NCBI GenBank assembly: GCA_009746045.1
Contig: RPFO01000296.1
Location: forward strand, 1,744,388-1,808,387
Direction: 5' to 3'
Length of the DNA stretch: 64,000 bases
Source: Mesostigma viride
Lineage: Eukaryota > Streptophyta > Mesostigmatophyceae > Mesostigmatales > Mesostigmataceae
Shown one piece after another: positions 53,030 to 64,000 of the stretch. The notes beneath the pieces are model-generated. The model did not search any database. It was not told where the DNA came from and saw nothing but the letters and a program-made list of their open reading frames with translations. The stretch's first letter is position 1. Each line of letters starts with the position of its first letter. Both the position numbers and the translations under genes were made by a program.

Positions 53030-54126
53030 GATGACCTCCGAGCAGTGCTGGAGGCCGGAGCACGTGACCTGGCCGTTGGTCGAGAAGCTGACCTCGCTAT
53101 AAACACGACGCTCAACACGGTGGAGGCCGGCCCGGGTCTCCAATGTGGAAACCAAGGTCGTCCACAAGCTCCAACCACAGTTCACGGCGCTGCACACCGT
53201 GGCGCAGGCATCTGAGACACACGCTGCACTTGTCTCTCGCCTAAACCAGGTGGACTAGGGCAAGTGCGGCGTGCTCATGAAGAAGCTTAATTGAAGCCAT
53301 CACCGCCCAGTGACACCGAGGCCCTGGTCTCACAGGTCCCAAAGATAGCAGAGCAGACGGCCACCATCGCATCCCAGCTGGCCACCCCGGCAGGATCCTA
53401 GATCGATGCTGGCGACCTCCCGCCCCTCTCCTACATGCGGACCTGCTGCGGACAGCGACCGCCTCCACCACCGACGCCATCGCTACGAAAGTCCAGGAGC
53501 TTGAAGACCTTCGCCAGGCACAACAACGGGAGGCCACCGACCGCGCCCGCCGCAACTGCCGGGTGGTGCTGCGTCGTTTCCCCCAGTTAAGACGGGCCAA
53601 CCAGGTAGACACCTCCTCCTATGGCAGGGTCCCCTTGTCCCATCGCAACCCACTGGCAAACTTGCGCGCGCCGGGCACGTACCGGCGCGGCGCGACCCGG
53701 ACCTATGTGACACAACTGCTTGAAGATGCAGGGCTTCTGGGACTATCCGTACTCCGCGCCCGCATGATTGACAAGGAGAAATGGGCTGCCATCTGCGATA
53801 AGCACCTTCCCGAGGGGTATATGCTCCTGTTTTCTCCCCACGGGCCCCGCGGCCCGTTGCTAGCCAGGGTAGAAGTCTGCAGGTGGAGGTTATTGGTCCT
53901 GAGGATAGCCGCTACACTACCGCCTCATCTGCCATTACAGTAGAGGACAGCTCGGATGCATATGAGGATTACATCCCCATCTAGTGCTTAACGGTTGGGG
54001 GATGATGCAGACGATATTTGTTTAAACTTTTGTGTAATTATTTTTCTAATGAGATTAGCATGCATACTCCGTGGCATGCCTTTGCGCATGACACGCAAGT
54101 ACTTACTTACTTACTTACTTATACTT
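53030..54126 (+). mobile_element. Family D composite LINE: ORF1 start joined to ORF2 end
   Basis: Bases 53030-53600 are a decayed ORF1 N-terminal half (HAALVSRLNQVD, DRARRNCRVVLRRFPQ across shifts), close to 54340-54690. At about 53600 the sequence passes to an ORF2 C-terminus (RNPLANLRAPGTYRRGATRT, LLEDAGLLGLSVLRARMIDK). It then runs into the family D 3' end and an (ACTT)n tail (54090-54126). Everything between ORF1 and the ORF2 end is missing. Confidence 0.65.
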
Positions 54127-54329
54127 ACTTCCCCGAGCATGTTGCGGTCGTGCTGTAGGGACAAAAGCAGCACCATTCACCAACTTTATGGGGGGCACGG
54201 GGGGAAGTCATGAGTGTGTGCCAGCGGGGAGGTATGGCTTGTACTAGCGCGGCCCGGGCAGCATAAGTAGGCATATTGGGGACCCACGCAGCCAATTCGT
54301 TATATGTTAAGAGGCGGTAACAGTCACCG
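54127..54329 (-). mobile_element. L1-like element E2, C-terminal part
   Basis: On the minus strand it reads DCYRLLTYNELAAWVPNMP, LVQAIPPRWHTLMTSPRAPH and KVGEWCCFCPYST. Post-reverse-transcriptase AIP..W motifs like this are usual in L1-type ORF2. It continues the sequence of 55541-56766 once the insert 54330-55540 is removed. A sister copy is at 63829-63950. Confidence 0.7.
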
Positions 54330-55540
54330 CGGCGCAGGCTTCGGAAACGCATGCTGCACTTGTCTCTCGCCTTAACCAGGTGGAGGGCAAGTGTGGCGTG
54401 CTCCTGAAGAAGCTTGAGGCCATCACCGCCCACACCAAGGCCCTGGCCACACAGGTCCCCAAGATAGCGGAGCAGACGGCCACCATTGCATCCCAGCCAC
54501 CCCGGCAGGATGCTGGCGACCTCCCGCCGCTCTCCTACGCGGACCTGCTGCGGTCAGCGACCGCCTCCACCACCGACGCCATCGCCACAAAGCTCCAGGA
54601 GCTGGAGGACCACCGCCAGGCCCAACAACGGGAGGTCACCGACCGCGCTCGCCGCGAGTGCCGAGTGGTGCTACGTCGCTTCCCCCAGAAGCCAGGTGAG
54701 ACGTCAACCTCTCTTGCTGACGAGCTCAAGAACCAGCTTCTTACCCTCATGGGCCTGGTAGGTGAGGTAGAACTGCGTGGGTGCCACCGCCTTCCCCAGT
54801 CACGGGACAAGGCGGCTCCCCCACCAGTCCTACTCACCTTCCCCTCCCCTGAGGATAAGCAGCGGTTCCTCTCTCGTCGTGCGAGCGGGGGTGAGGTCGT
54901 CATCCAGCGTCCAGGTGAGGTCGTGCAACCGCTTGCGCAAGCGGTTGCACGACCTCACCTGGACGCTGGATGACGACCTCACCCCCGCTCAGCAACAGCA
55001 GCGACGCGACCTGTGGCCGGAATACCTCCGCCATAAGCAGGACCCCCAGAAGCCCAAGGTGTACTGGAGGGGCGGGGACCTGATGATCAACCACAAGATG
55101 TGGACGCCCGCAGCGGGCTAGAATAGCAATAGCCCTAGCTTGTAACCATTGGCGTCACTGCCGCTAAGGCAGCCATGCCTAGAATGTTGCCTAGCTGTGC
55201 CAACACACCTAGTCACGTGCCGCCAACGCACGGTACACAACCAGCCATAGCCTTAGCCTAGTCCTAGTACAGCCATGCTACGCCCTGGCTATGTTCAGAT
55301 TACTTGCCCACGCTCCTTGCTATGATATGCTCACATGGGTCTTATTGCACCCACAGTTTGCCGGATCGTTAGCCTGTCCTTTTAGCTAGCCGCGCCCGAT
55401 TGCAGCTGTGGCATGCCTTTGGCATGAAGGAGACTGGGGGTCTCTGCCCTTTCTCCTGTAGTGCACACACAGGGATTAAAAGCACTTCGGTGCTCCGTGA
55501 CTCCCCAACGGGAGCACGAGTTTAATTAATTAATTAATTA
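54330..55540 (+). mobile_element. ORF1-only LINE (family B) with target-site duplication
   Basis: The insert is flanked by ACAGTCACCG (54320-54329 and 55541-55550). It holds an ORF1-type protein from codon HAALVSRLNQVEGKCGVLLK through a coiled-coil-like region, PLSYADLLRSATA, ECRVVLRRFPQKPGE, HRLPQSRDKAAPPPVLLTFP and LDDDLTPAQQQQRRDLWPEY to KMWTPAAG (stop 55119-55121). The 3' untranslated part of about 375 bases ends in CTCCGTGACTCC, the hairpin CTCCC-CAAC-GGGAG and (TTAA)n. There is no ORF2. A palindrome at 54883-54990 breaks the frame. Confidence 0.82.
54883..54990. repeat. Perfect 108-base palindrome inside ORF1
   Basis: Two 54-base arms meet without spacer at 54936/54937 (CCGCTTGC|GCAAGCGG). 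The right arm is the genuine ORF1 sequence coding for RLHDLTWTLDDDLTPA; the left arm is its exact inverted copy. No base differs between arms. Confidence 0.95.
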
Positions 55541-56766
55541 ACAGTCACCGTGGAGAATATACAGGTGGAGGATAGTGGTTACAGGGTGGGGGGATGTTAT
55601 GAAGCCTTCATTCATAGGGGTTAGGGCCACTTAAGCATCCAAAGGGGCAAGCATCCAAAGGGTTGAGGTATATATCATTGAAGAATAGGGGTTGGCGTGC
55701 AACTTCCTCATGTAGTGTGGGGAATAGTAGGCGGTCGGGTTTAAGTGCCATAAAGCCTTGCCATATACGAGCCCAGTATACCAAGGAAGACCTCTGGTGA
55801 GTTTGGGGGAGGGGAGGCGAGCAGTAAGCAGTGCGGCTCCAGTGTGCCAGGACATTCCATTTGAGTGATGAGTAAGACGTGAGAGGGTTACACGTTCCAA
55901 AAGACATCCAGGGTGTGTGTTGACACCAAATTATGTGGGCAGAAATAACTTGTTTGGCATACACAGACCATAAACGCCATTGCATATTGTGTAAGCCTAG
56001 TCCTCCAAGAGGCCACGGCATAAAAGACATTGCCTCTCTGATCCATCCGTGTACCTGGCGGTTGAGATCGCTCGATTTTTTCCAAACAAAGTTATGCCCC
56101 AATCCTTGAATAAGCGACACGGTGTGTTCATCCGGTGGGTGGGCCTGACCGAAGTACAGCAGCTTGGAGAATAGCAGCTGCATGGTTCGTAACGAGGACC
56201 TTGCCCTGGAGGCTGAGGCGGTGTACGCCAGCCCATCCGACGGTTGGCCACCTGTTGTATACACCAGTAAGTTTGCCCAGTTGTAGTGATTCGTCGTATA
56301 AAAAGGTTTTGACTTCCAATAACCTCCCTTCGGCTGTCCGGCCGATAGTGCAGTTATGTAAAAGGTGGTATCCTCCCGGCGGGACCCATGTCACCGCCAG
56401 GTTAGTAGGTTGGAGAGTCGGGTTGGTTGTTCTGCCAATATGCAAGCCCGTGGACTTTTGCACGTTGCAGCGTTGTTGGGAGGCGGTACAGTATGTAGAT
56501 ATGTTGTCAAGCACAGCATCAACATCACACAGGGAGGTGCAAATGTTAGTAGTGTCATCAGCGTAAGCAGTTTGAAACAGGCCACGTGTGCGGTGAGGGA
56601 GGGGGTAGCCTTGAATACGGTTGTCCTGTTGATGAAGAAAGAAAAGGCCAGCGTGAGCGAGCAGAAAGAGAAGAGGAGAGAGACAGTCGCCTTGTGGGAG
56701 AGAGCGTGTGCTATGGCCTATTTGAGATTTATGTCCATTAATTAGTAGGTGCCAAGTGAGGGATTT
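55541..56766 (-). mobile_element. L1-like element E2, reverse-transcriptase C-terminal half
   Basis: Minus-strand coding: SLTWHLLINGHKSQIGHSTR, SLPQGDCLSPLLFLLAHAG, TAYADDTTNI (the catalytic YADD), then post-RT sequence VHGWIREAMSFMPWPLGGLG and SSLVYWARIWQGFMALKPDR. One shift occurs near 56150-56260. It ends at a 13-base repeat AAGTGAGGGATTT (56754-56766), the left target duplication of the insert 56767-61845. Confidence 0.85.
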
Positions 56767-58228
56767 AGGGTTGCGGGAAAGCGGGAGGGTTGCTGTCAAC
56801 TGCCACTTCCAACGTCCCTCACAGGACTTGGTCACTTTCCGTGGTCCTAACGGCCGACAGGCCTGTCTGGACTACGTGGTGGTACGGCAGCCCAGGTGCA
56901 CCTCGGTTCTGGACACCCGAGCGTTTGACACGCCCACGGTGTGCTCTGACCACTGCCTGGTGCGTGCGACCAGTCGGCTCCGGTTCCACGCATCCAAGCG
57001 CCGCGCCCCAGTGGCCCGTCCTGACTGGTCTGCTCTACGCCCGGTCCGAGGAGATCCTGAGGACTGGACGGACGCCGAGCGCGAGCGGAACCGGTGCCGA
57101 CTGGAGTACCTGTCGGCCCTGGACGCCCGGGCGGACGTCGACGAGCTGGACCATGGTGCTCCCAACGCCGCCATTTTTGCGGGCTTTGCTGCCCGCGGCC
57201 CGTTGCTGCATGGCGGCCCGGCACCTGCCGGTCATGCCCCGCCACCGCCCCGGCCCGCTCTATACCGCCAGGACCCCAAGGTCTTGCTTGGCCGCCCGGC
57301 ACCGCCTCAAGCGTAACCGGGACCCATTGCTGAAACCGGTGCTCCTGGCCGCCCTTGGGGAGGCCTACGCCCATGCTCAGGACGCAGAGGCGGCCCAGTG
57401 CATCGCAGATGCCAAGGCCTGCCAAGCTCGCAACCAGGGCAAGGACATGTGGTACCACCTCGACCGGCTCGGCGGCCGGCGGCAGCGCACCCCGGTGGAG
57501 CACACGGGGCCGGACGGCACGGCGCCGGTCAGCCTTGACCGCTGCATGGTTGCATGGCCCACAACAATGTTTCCTTGACAGGTGGGGCTCGCGCCCCTCC
57601 GGCCCCCGCCGCTTCACCCCGAGACGGCCACCCGTCTCGGTGTTGCCGGACCCCCGCCGCCGCCTGCGCCACCCTCCTCGGCCGCGGACTACCAAGTCCC
57701 CGGCCGCCTTGCAGGAGGGCTGCCTTGCCACCGACGACGTCGTCCCCCCCTTCACTTTGAAGGAACTGGACGGCGCCCTTGCTCGCCTGCGGTACGATGC
57801 GGCGGTCGGTGCCGACCACCTTTCTGCTGAGCTGCTGAAGACCCCTGATCCGGCGGTTAGGGATCTTCTGCTGGCGTTTTGCAACCGTGTCCTGCTTAAT
57901 CTGACTAGCCTCCGCCTGCTGAGTGGCAGACGGCCATCCGCGTCATGCTGTACAAGAAGGGCTCTGCTGCTGACCCCGGTAACTACCGGGGTGTCTGCCT
58001 CCAGAGCGCCGCGCTGAAGGTCTTCATGCGCATGATGCTGCACAGGCTCCGCGCCGCGCTGGACCCACACCTGGGTGAGTCTCGGATGGGTTTCCGTCGT
58101 GGTCGTAACACTGTCATGGCTGTGTTTGTCGCGCGCCGGTTGATGGAGGAGGTGCGTCGCCTTCCCCCTGACAGTTTGCCGCTGGTCTTCATTTTTGTTG
58201 ACTATTATATCAAGGCCTTTGACACGGT

Positions 58229-58703
58229 AGACACCTCACGTGCCCCCCCCGCAGGTCTGCGACCAGCTCAGCCTGGCCGGCACCTCCTGACGTGGGCCGG
58301 GCCCAGTGATGTTAGACGCCGCAAGGCCCGTACCTTCAAAGAACAGCTAGTAGAGGACATGGGGGGCCTAGGCCTCTCCGTGATTTGGACGAAGATGATG
58401 GACAAGGCCAAGTGGGCCCAGGTCATAGAGGACAACGAGCCCCCCCCTGTGGGGCAGCGCCCGCGTACGTGTGCAAATTATAACCCGTGGGAGGCACGCC
58501 AGACAGGTCCCCTAGGGCAGCGTGAGGCGGTCTAGATAGATGTTGTAGTTAGAATGCTGTTAGATAGATGTCATAGGTAGCGGATGTAGTAGATAGCTTA
58601 ATTATAGACCGGTAGGACTGTTTGCACCCATCCATCCATCCATCGGTGTTAATGCTCCGTGACTCCCCAACGGGAGCACGAGCCTAATTAATTAATTAAT
58701 TAA
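58229..58703 (+). mobile_element. LINE family B, 5'-truncated, nested in family A copy
   Basis: Flanked by TTTGACACGGT (58218-58228 and 58704-58714). The 475 bases hold an ORF2 C-terminus (AGLRPAQPGRHLLTWAGPSD, EQLVEDMGGLGLSVIWTKMM) and the family B 3' end: GACCGGTAGGACTGTTTGC, hairpin CTCCC-CAAC-GGGAG and (TTAA)n. Removing it restores KAFDTV-LC-ALWAIL (one stop codon remains). Confidence 0.88.
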
Positions 58704-59161
58704 TTTGACACGGTCCTCTGCTAGGCTCTTTGGGCCATCCTAGCTCTGGATCGAGTGCCACCTGCGTTTATTGCTGCCATTCGCCGACTGTATGATGAGG
58801 GCTCACAGGCAGTAGTGCCGACTGCGGAAGGCACCACCCCACCATTCCCCCTTCACCACGGGGTGTGGCAAGGTTGTGTCCTGTCCCCATATCTGTTCAT
58901 TATTGTCGTTGATCACGTCATGCGCCGGGCACGTGCGCGCTTTACTGCTCTTAAGGGGTTCGAGCCTGGCTTGGGCATCCTTAACGACAGCGCGCACGGC
59001 GGGGTTAAACCTGGTTACCGCCTGGCCGACTTGATTTATGCGGACGACACCACCCTCATCGCGCGCCCCGAGCACATTCAGACCTGGCTGGACTGTCTGG
59101 GCTTGGAGGCGCGGGCGGTGGGGTTGGAGAGTAGTGTCAAAACTGAGGCTATGGTGATTGG

Positions 59162-60942
59162 TGTCCAAAAACCAAATGTCCTCATTTGAGGACATAGTCC
59201 TCGTTTGAGACGGGGGGGGTCAGGGGCGCGGTTTTGGCGCCAAATTTGGTCCTAGGGTCACTTGGTGGGTTTTGGCGCGACACTGGGATAGGTACTGAGC
59301 GCGCCAAGCCCCTGGGGTCGACAGGGGTCGACCGTACCTGGAAAATATGAGGCAACGAAAAGTACCTACAATAGCAAGAACATCGCAATGCAATCGAGTG
59401 TTTTGTCGAGTGGCGGCTATGGGGTCGTGCCAGTTCCGAGGCTTGCCTGAATGTTATAGGGCATTATTTTGCCCCGGACGAAGACAGCATTTTAGATCGT
59501 CATCTAGTGATTTCGAAGATGCTAGCTATTTTTCACGTGCAGGTGCTTTGTATATGTCGAAAATTTTGTTCATGAACGGATTTTGGCATTGTTGAAGAAA
59601 ATCTGAGAGCTACGTAGATCGCAAGATAGGTCAGTTCGCAGTTCGGTTTTACAATTTCTTTTTCTGCCCAGGCGCTGCGGATATCACGAGTATGGGTTAT
59701 GGTACGCTTCTGGGCTTATGGGCGACATGGGGAGAAGAGGGACCTGGGCAGTTGCATGCGTCAAAGAGTCTCTATTTTTTCGTCGTGATGTCGCAGTCGC
59801 GCCTGGCAAAAACCAGGGCGAGCGCGAGCCATATTTTTCTTTTGCCGCGAGGCTGGGTGCTTCCCACGCGTCACCGTCCTTTAATATATATTTCTTGAGC
59901 TGGCCCGCGCAGCTGGCGGCCTGGGCGCACGTCAACAGCAAGGTTCCGACTGTCATTCTCAACCGCATCGTTCTAAGTAAGCGTGTTAAGCGGATTGTAA
60001 CCTATTACTCTCGCAGACGTGATAATTCCGGTTGCTTTCAATGCCCAACTTCGTGGTTTTGATTACGTTTATGTCCGGGGAATAACGGAAGTTTGCTGGG
60101 CAGTACTAGTACTTTCTTTTCCCGCTGCGTCACTGAAAAGGTAAACGGCCTTGCGTTATCAAAACAGCAGCGACTAGAAGTCGCTGTGCTTAATTGCGAT
60201 GTGCTAGTTTGATTCAACACATATACTGGGCCTTGTTGCTGAGAAGTTTTTCAAGGCTTGCTGGTATGTTGCCCATACGTTTCTAATGCTTTAACTCATG
60301 TCCAAGTGATCAAGACTGGCTTGGAAACTTGAGCTTGTCATGTTTACATTGTGCTTGTGTTACAACTTGTGCCTCTTTGCAGTATATGTTTCATATATAA
60401 CGTAAGGGTTCAGCATCATGGTTTAGCACCGTGGTGGCAGCCGAGCCTCTACCAACGATCATGGACCTAACCTTGGCGAGTATTTGCTTCATATTTCACT
60501 CGTTGGACTGAGCTAGCTTTACACCTGCTGTATGGCCTGCACCATGGTCCCTGGTTGCCAGTTACATTTTGTCCCCCATGCACCCTGGCCGGCTGCAGGG
60601 TCTAGGACTGCGAGGGTGTAACATAGACATGTTGTGGTCACCCTGGGTGCATTTTCAGGGCCAGCCATGACCTGGCCATGCCTTCTTTCTTGGCATATTG
60701 TTGACTTGAGTGCTATTTAATTTGGTCACTCGCGTAGCGACCCCCCTGCATTCATAAATCATAAACAATTATACAATGAGCATATTTCATGGATGTTAAG
60801 CATTGCAACTCTTGAACATATCATAAATGAACATGGTTCCATATACCGTACATATGGATGTGTTGACATGTGTTAGTTATTACAAATGGTATCCATGCTT
60901 AAAAATGTCCTCATTTGAGGAGATTTTCTTGGTGATTAGACA
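59162..60942. mobile_element. Non-autonomous DNA transposon, 1.78 kb, TGTC...GACA ends
   Basis: It lies inside the family A ORF2. The left end is TGTCCAAAAACCAA then TCCTCATTTGAGGA. The reverse of the right end is TGTCTAATCACCAA then TCCTCAAATGAGGA. It is flanked by TTGG (or ATTGG). Removing it restores VIG-ASSRPPLPRLLDG, which matches 13170-13220. No transposase frame is seen inside. It contains GGCGCC-rich bases near the left end. Confidence 0.78.
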
Positions 60943-61845
60943 TTGGGGCTTCCAGTCGCCCGCCGCTACCACGGCTGCTAGACGGGACGGAGGTCCCATT
61001 TCGGGATCGCTGCTGGGAAGCATGCTTCCTGACACCGCCGCCGATGTGGACACCCGCATCGGCCTGGCCTGCAGGCTCGGCATTGTTCGCTGAAAACCTA
61101 CTGGCACTCGAAGGTCCTCGGCGAGCACCGCAAGCGCATGCTCCTCAAGGTCCTGGTCCTCACGGTGCTCACGCATGGCGCCGAGGCATGGACGCTCACG
61201 GACACGCTGGCGGCCAAGCTAAACGGCACGGTAACCAGGATGCTCCGTCAGGCCCTGACTGAATGTCGGGTTTTCCACGCATAGGCATCTAGAATCTTTG
61301 TACCAGGGCATGCCTCGCATTTCGGACGAGATCAGACAGCGTAGGATAGCATTCGTAGGACATCTTGCTCCCACCAGCCAGGTAGACACCGCCCTCGGTC
61401 TGGCCGGCCCACAGCGGCTTGGCCAGCCAGGACGGCATAATAATCCTGACCTGGCCTGGCCCTAAGGACATTCCTAAGAAGGTAGGCAAACATGTCATTA
61501 CCTACCCACAGCAGTTGATGGCTGACCTAGTGGTCCCAGCGCAGTTTGAAAATCGCATTCACTCCCTCTCTCTTGCTTGCATGGACTGCTATGCAGGACA
61601 AGAGGAGGTGGAAGACTATAGTCCAGGCTCACACGCCCGCCCCTCATGTGGGCAAGCCCCCTCCCCCCAAGGGGAAGGGGCGCTTTGCTGAGTAGAATAA
61701 GTAGGGTTTTCTAGATTAGATAAGCTTAGAGTTAGATTATAGTTCGGTTTCGCGGCTTTGCCCCCCCCTCCATCCATCCACGGGAATATGTGCTACATGA
61801 TCTCCCAACGGAGTCATGTTATAATTTAATTTAATTTTTTTTTTT

Positions 61846-62700
61846 AAGTGAGGGATTTGATCATGCCTAGGCTGACCTTTATGAGTAATTGGGTCCAAAT
61901 CCAAGACTGTGTAGTATAGCCTCGAGGTATTTCCAACATATGCGGTGGAATGCCTTTTCAAAATCCCAAAATAAAATGATACCTATAATATTGTTACGCC
62001 AGACGTCATCAACAATGCCCATGATCATGGTGATGCTGTCGTTGATGTGTAGGTTGGACCTGAATCCAACTTGTTCTGGGCCGATCAGATTATCTAGTAC
62101 ACTGTAGAAGCGGCGTTGCAAGAGTTTGCTGGCTAGTTTGTAAGGGACTGTGAGCATGCGAATGGGTCTATAATTTTTCCAACTGGTTTTATCCCCTTTT
62201 TTGTATAAGAGGATGATAATTGTTTCCAACCACTGGCCAACAACAGTTTCGGTGTTCCAGATTTCCAAGATGCACTGGTATAGATCCTTGCCTATGAGGG
62301 GCCAAGACGTTTTAAAAAACTCTACAGGAAGGCCATCTGCACCAGGTGCGCTACCGGTTTTGAGATGTTGGAGTGCTAGCTATAGAGATGTTTCTTCCGT
62401 AGTGGGGCTGGCGTCTAGTAGAGCTTGTTGTGACGAAGAGAGGCGGTGGGGAAGTGCATCTTGGATTTTTTGTGTGGCTGTATTTGCAGCGGGGTCGGGT
62501 TCATTTGTGTCCGGAAAAGGGTGGAGAAAAAAGCATGTCCCGATTGTAGGATGTCTTGGGGGCCGGTGCCAGTCTCGTCTGTAATTTCTGTGATGGTGGT
62601 TTGTGAGCACGGGGGTGGGATAAATGCAAAGAATTCCTTATTCATTCCAAAAGGTACCTTTTCCAGATAAATAGGTGTACGTTTATTCCAAATATAGCCA
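61846..62700 (-). mobile_element. L1-like element E2, reverse-transcriptase N-terminal half
   Basis: Minus-strand coding: GHAFFSTLFRTQMNP, LKTGSAPGADGLPVEFFKTS, TIIILLYKKGDKTSWKNYRP, YKLASKLLQRRFYSVLDNLI, GPEQVGFRSNLHINDS and WDFEKAFHRICWKYLEAIL. These are the canonical L1 reverse-transcriptase blocks ahead of the YADD core, which lies at 55541-56766. Both halves abut the same 13-base repeat. Confidence 0.85.
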
Positions 62701-62819
62701 ATAGTTAATCCCTGCTAAGCCTATAGGGTATCAAGATGTCAGTGGCTAAAACGGAGCCTTGCTAGACCACGGAAGCCACTGGACTTCTCATGGGTTGTCA
62801 TTGGGCATGTGGGTAAAGA

Positions 62820-63960
62820 TCCTGTTTTTGCCCATGAGGTCATGAAAGATCTCAATTAAGTGGGCTGGGCTTATCCTGGTCCGCGCCAGGGTCCCAGATT
62901 TTGTTTTGTTCATTTGCAACCATCCAATAGCGTCGCATGCCAGAGTTCCATAGGTAAATGAAGCGTGAGAGAATCCCAGCTTTGTCGAACACTGTGCGCC
63001 TATTGAACACCACATCATTTCGCACCGTCCAGATTGTATATAACATGCATGTGCGGAGCCATATCCACGCTTGTTGTGCAAAGGTGAGCTCAAGGCCAGG
63101 GGTGCCAGTGATGCCAAAGATAATTGAGCGGGTAGACACCGGTATGATAGCTAGGCTCAGACGTCCAGGCTGCCCATAAACCAATCAACCAGGTCCAAAC
63201 TCGATCCCTGGAGGTTACACCATAAAAATCGGTGTTCCAATGTTTCATTTGGGTTGGTACATAAACATGTGGCAGGATGTTGAAATCGCCGGTGGAGGAT
63301 CTCCCCGACCCCGATGGACCGGTGCATCAAGAGCTGTTAATTGTACGTCGGTCGCGCGGCGGTTGACCAGCGGGTGGTCAGCGGCGAGGGTGATGTTGCG
63401 GACCCAGGTGTGGCCAGGCCACTCAGTAGCGCCCCAGCGTGTCCGTCCGGGGTGGAATTGATGGTTTTTATGCAAGAGCATTGTGTAGCCCCACTCTGCC
63501 GGGTACTCGTAAAGGCCTTTTACAATTCTGCTGTCACCCTGATTTAATTAGCACCCAGCCAAATTCCACTGGATCCAATGACAACATGTCCAGGCGGGTT
63601 GATCCCACATGTAGCCAAATAATAGCAGCGTCGGGAAGGTTGGGGTTGGGTTGGTATACACATGATTGTTCAAGGGACCAAGGTACAACCCGAATCCAGT
63701 GGCATAGCTGAGTGGGGAGGAACACAACTGCAGGTGTAAGTTGAGCCTGCAGACAGCCGTTATATGGCCGCTCAGCGGCGCCAGTAATTGAACGTGCAGG
63801 GTTCCAGGGGGGAGATCTGCGATCACAGCTTCCCCGAGCATGTTCGGTTGCGGTCGTGCTGACATATGGACAAAAGCAACACCATTCACCAACTTTATAG
63901 GGGGCACGGGGAGAAGTCATGAGTGTGTGCCAGCGCGGGGGTATGGCTTGAGTTAACGTA
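62820..63960 (-). mobile_element. L1-like element E1, ORF2 C-terminal part
   Basis: Minus-strand coding starts with PPRWHTLMTSPRAPYKVGEW (about 63900; compare 54127-54329). It then has ADLPPGTLHVQLLAPLSGHI and, at 62852-63184, QQAWIWLRTCMLYTIWTVRN, which resembles the zinc-finger-side C-terminus of plant-type LINE ORF2. It is a second copy of the E family beside E2. Frames are broken. Confidence 0.65.
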
Positions 63961-64000
63961 AAGGATTTACGTTAGATGGATAGAGATTGTTACGCTCTTT

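Larger units (their letters stand above)
56767..61845 (+). mobile_element. LINE family A, long copy nested in E2
   Basis: Flanked by AAGTGAGGGATTT (56754-56766 and 61846-61858). Coding order: endonuclease C-terminus (ACLDYVVVRQPRCTSV, CSDHCLV), linker, reverse transcriptase (LKELDGALARLRYDAAVGAD, PGNYRGVCLQSAALKVFMRM, MGFRRGRNTVMAVF, FVDYYIKAFDTV, then after an insert HHGVWQGCVLSPYLFIIV and LIYADDTTLIARP), and a C-terminus like 13150-13924. The 3' end has CTCC-CAAC-GGAG and an AATTT/poly-T tail. It is 5'-truncated within the endonuclease and carries frameshifts. It is interrupted at 58229-58703 and 59162-60942. Confidence 0.85.

Overview
The window is eukaryotic nuclear DNA. Its two protein genes are split by GT-AG introns of about 0.3 to 4.5 kb. 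Exons are GC-rich, introns are full of simple repeats, and non-LTR retrotransposons and DNA transposons fill much of the rest. I see no bacterial operons, ribosome binding sites or CRISPR arrays. The gene structure would suit an alga or other protist with a repeat-rich genome, but nothing here fixes the lineage.

Positions 1-9356 (+): the 3' part of a RIC1 homologue, the subunit that with RGP1 forms the RAB6/Ypt6 exchange factor at the Golgi. Nine exons were assembled and the start lies upstream of the window. Positions 9357-17525: an intergenic stretch of minisatellites, LINE 3' ends, a candidate tRNA-related SINE and a (GGAC)n tract. Positions 17526-35994 (+): a complete importin-11 (IPO11/Kap120-type) gene. 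It has 16 exons with matching phases and an 1135-residue product. Its second intron holds about 1.85 kb of hexanucleotide satellite.

Positions 36-64 kb: a transposon graveyard. It contains a 5.4-kb element with piggyBac-like ends (TTAA plus CCC... inverted repeats), a BED-finger hAT transposase broken by two frameshifts, several ORF1-only LINE relics, and a nested stack. In that stack an L1-like element on the minus strand is split by a plus-strand LINE, which is itself split by a third LINE and by a 1.78-kb DNA transposon. A further ORF1-only copy sits in the same L1-like host. Each insertion is bounded by a target-site duplication, and conceptual removal rejoins the interrupted coding sequence, with at most a one-base frame slip.

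The most unusual signal is in the two ordinary genes. At most exon borders the last (or first) 20-60 bases of the exon, with its splice site, recur as diverged copies in the neighbouring intron, sometimes as ladders of up to seven. Even the stop-codon region of the importin gene is triplicated. I know of no name for this pattern. It may record how these introns arose or grew.
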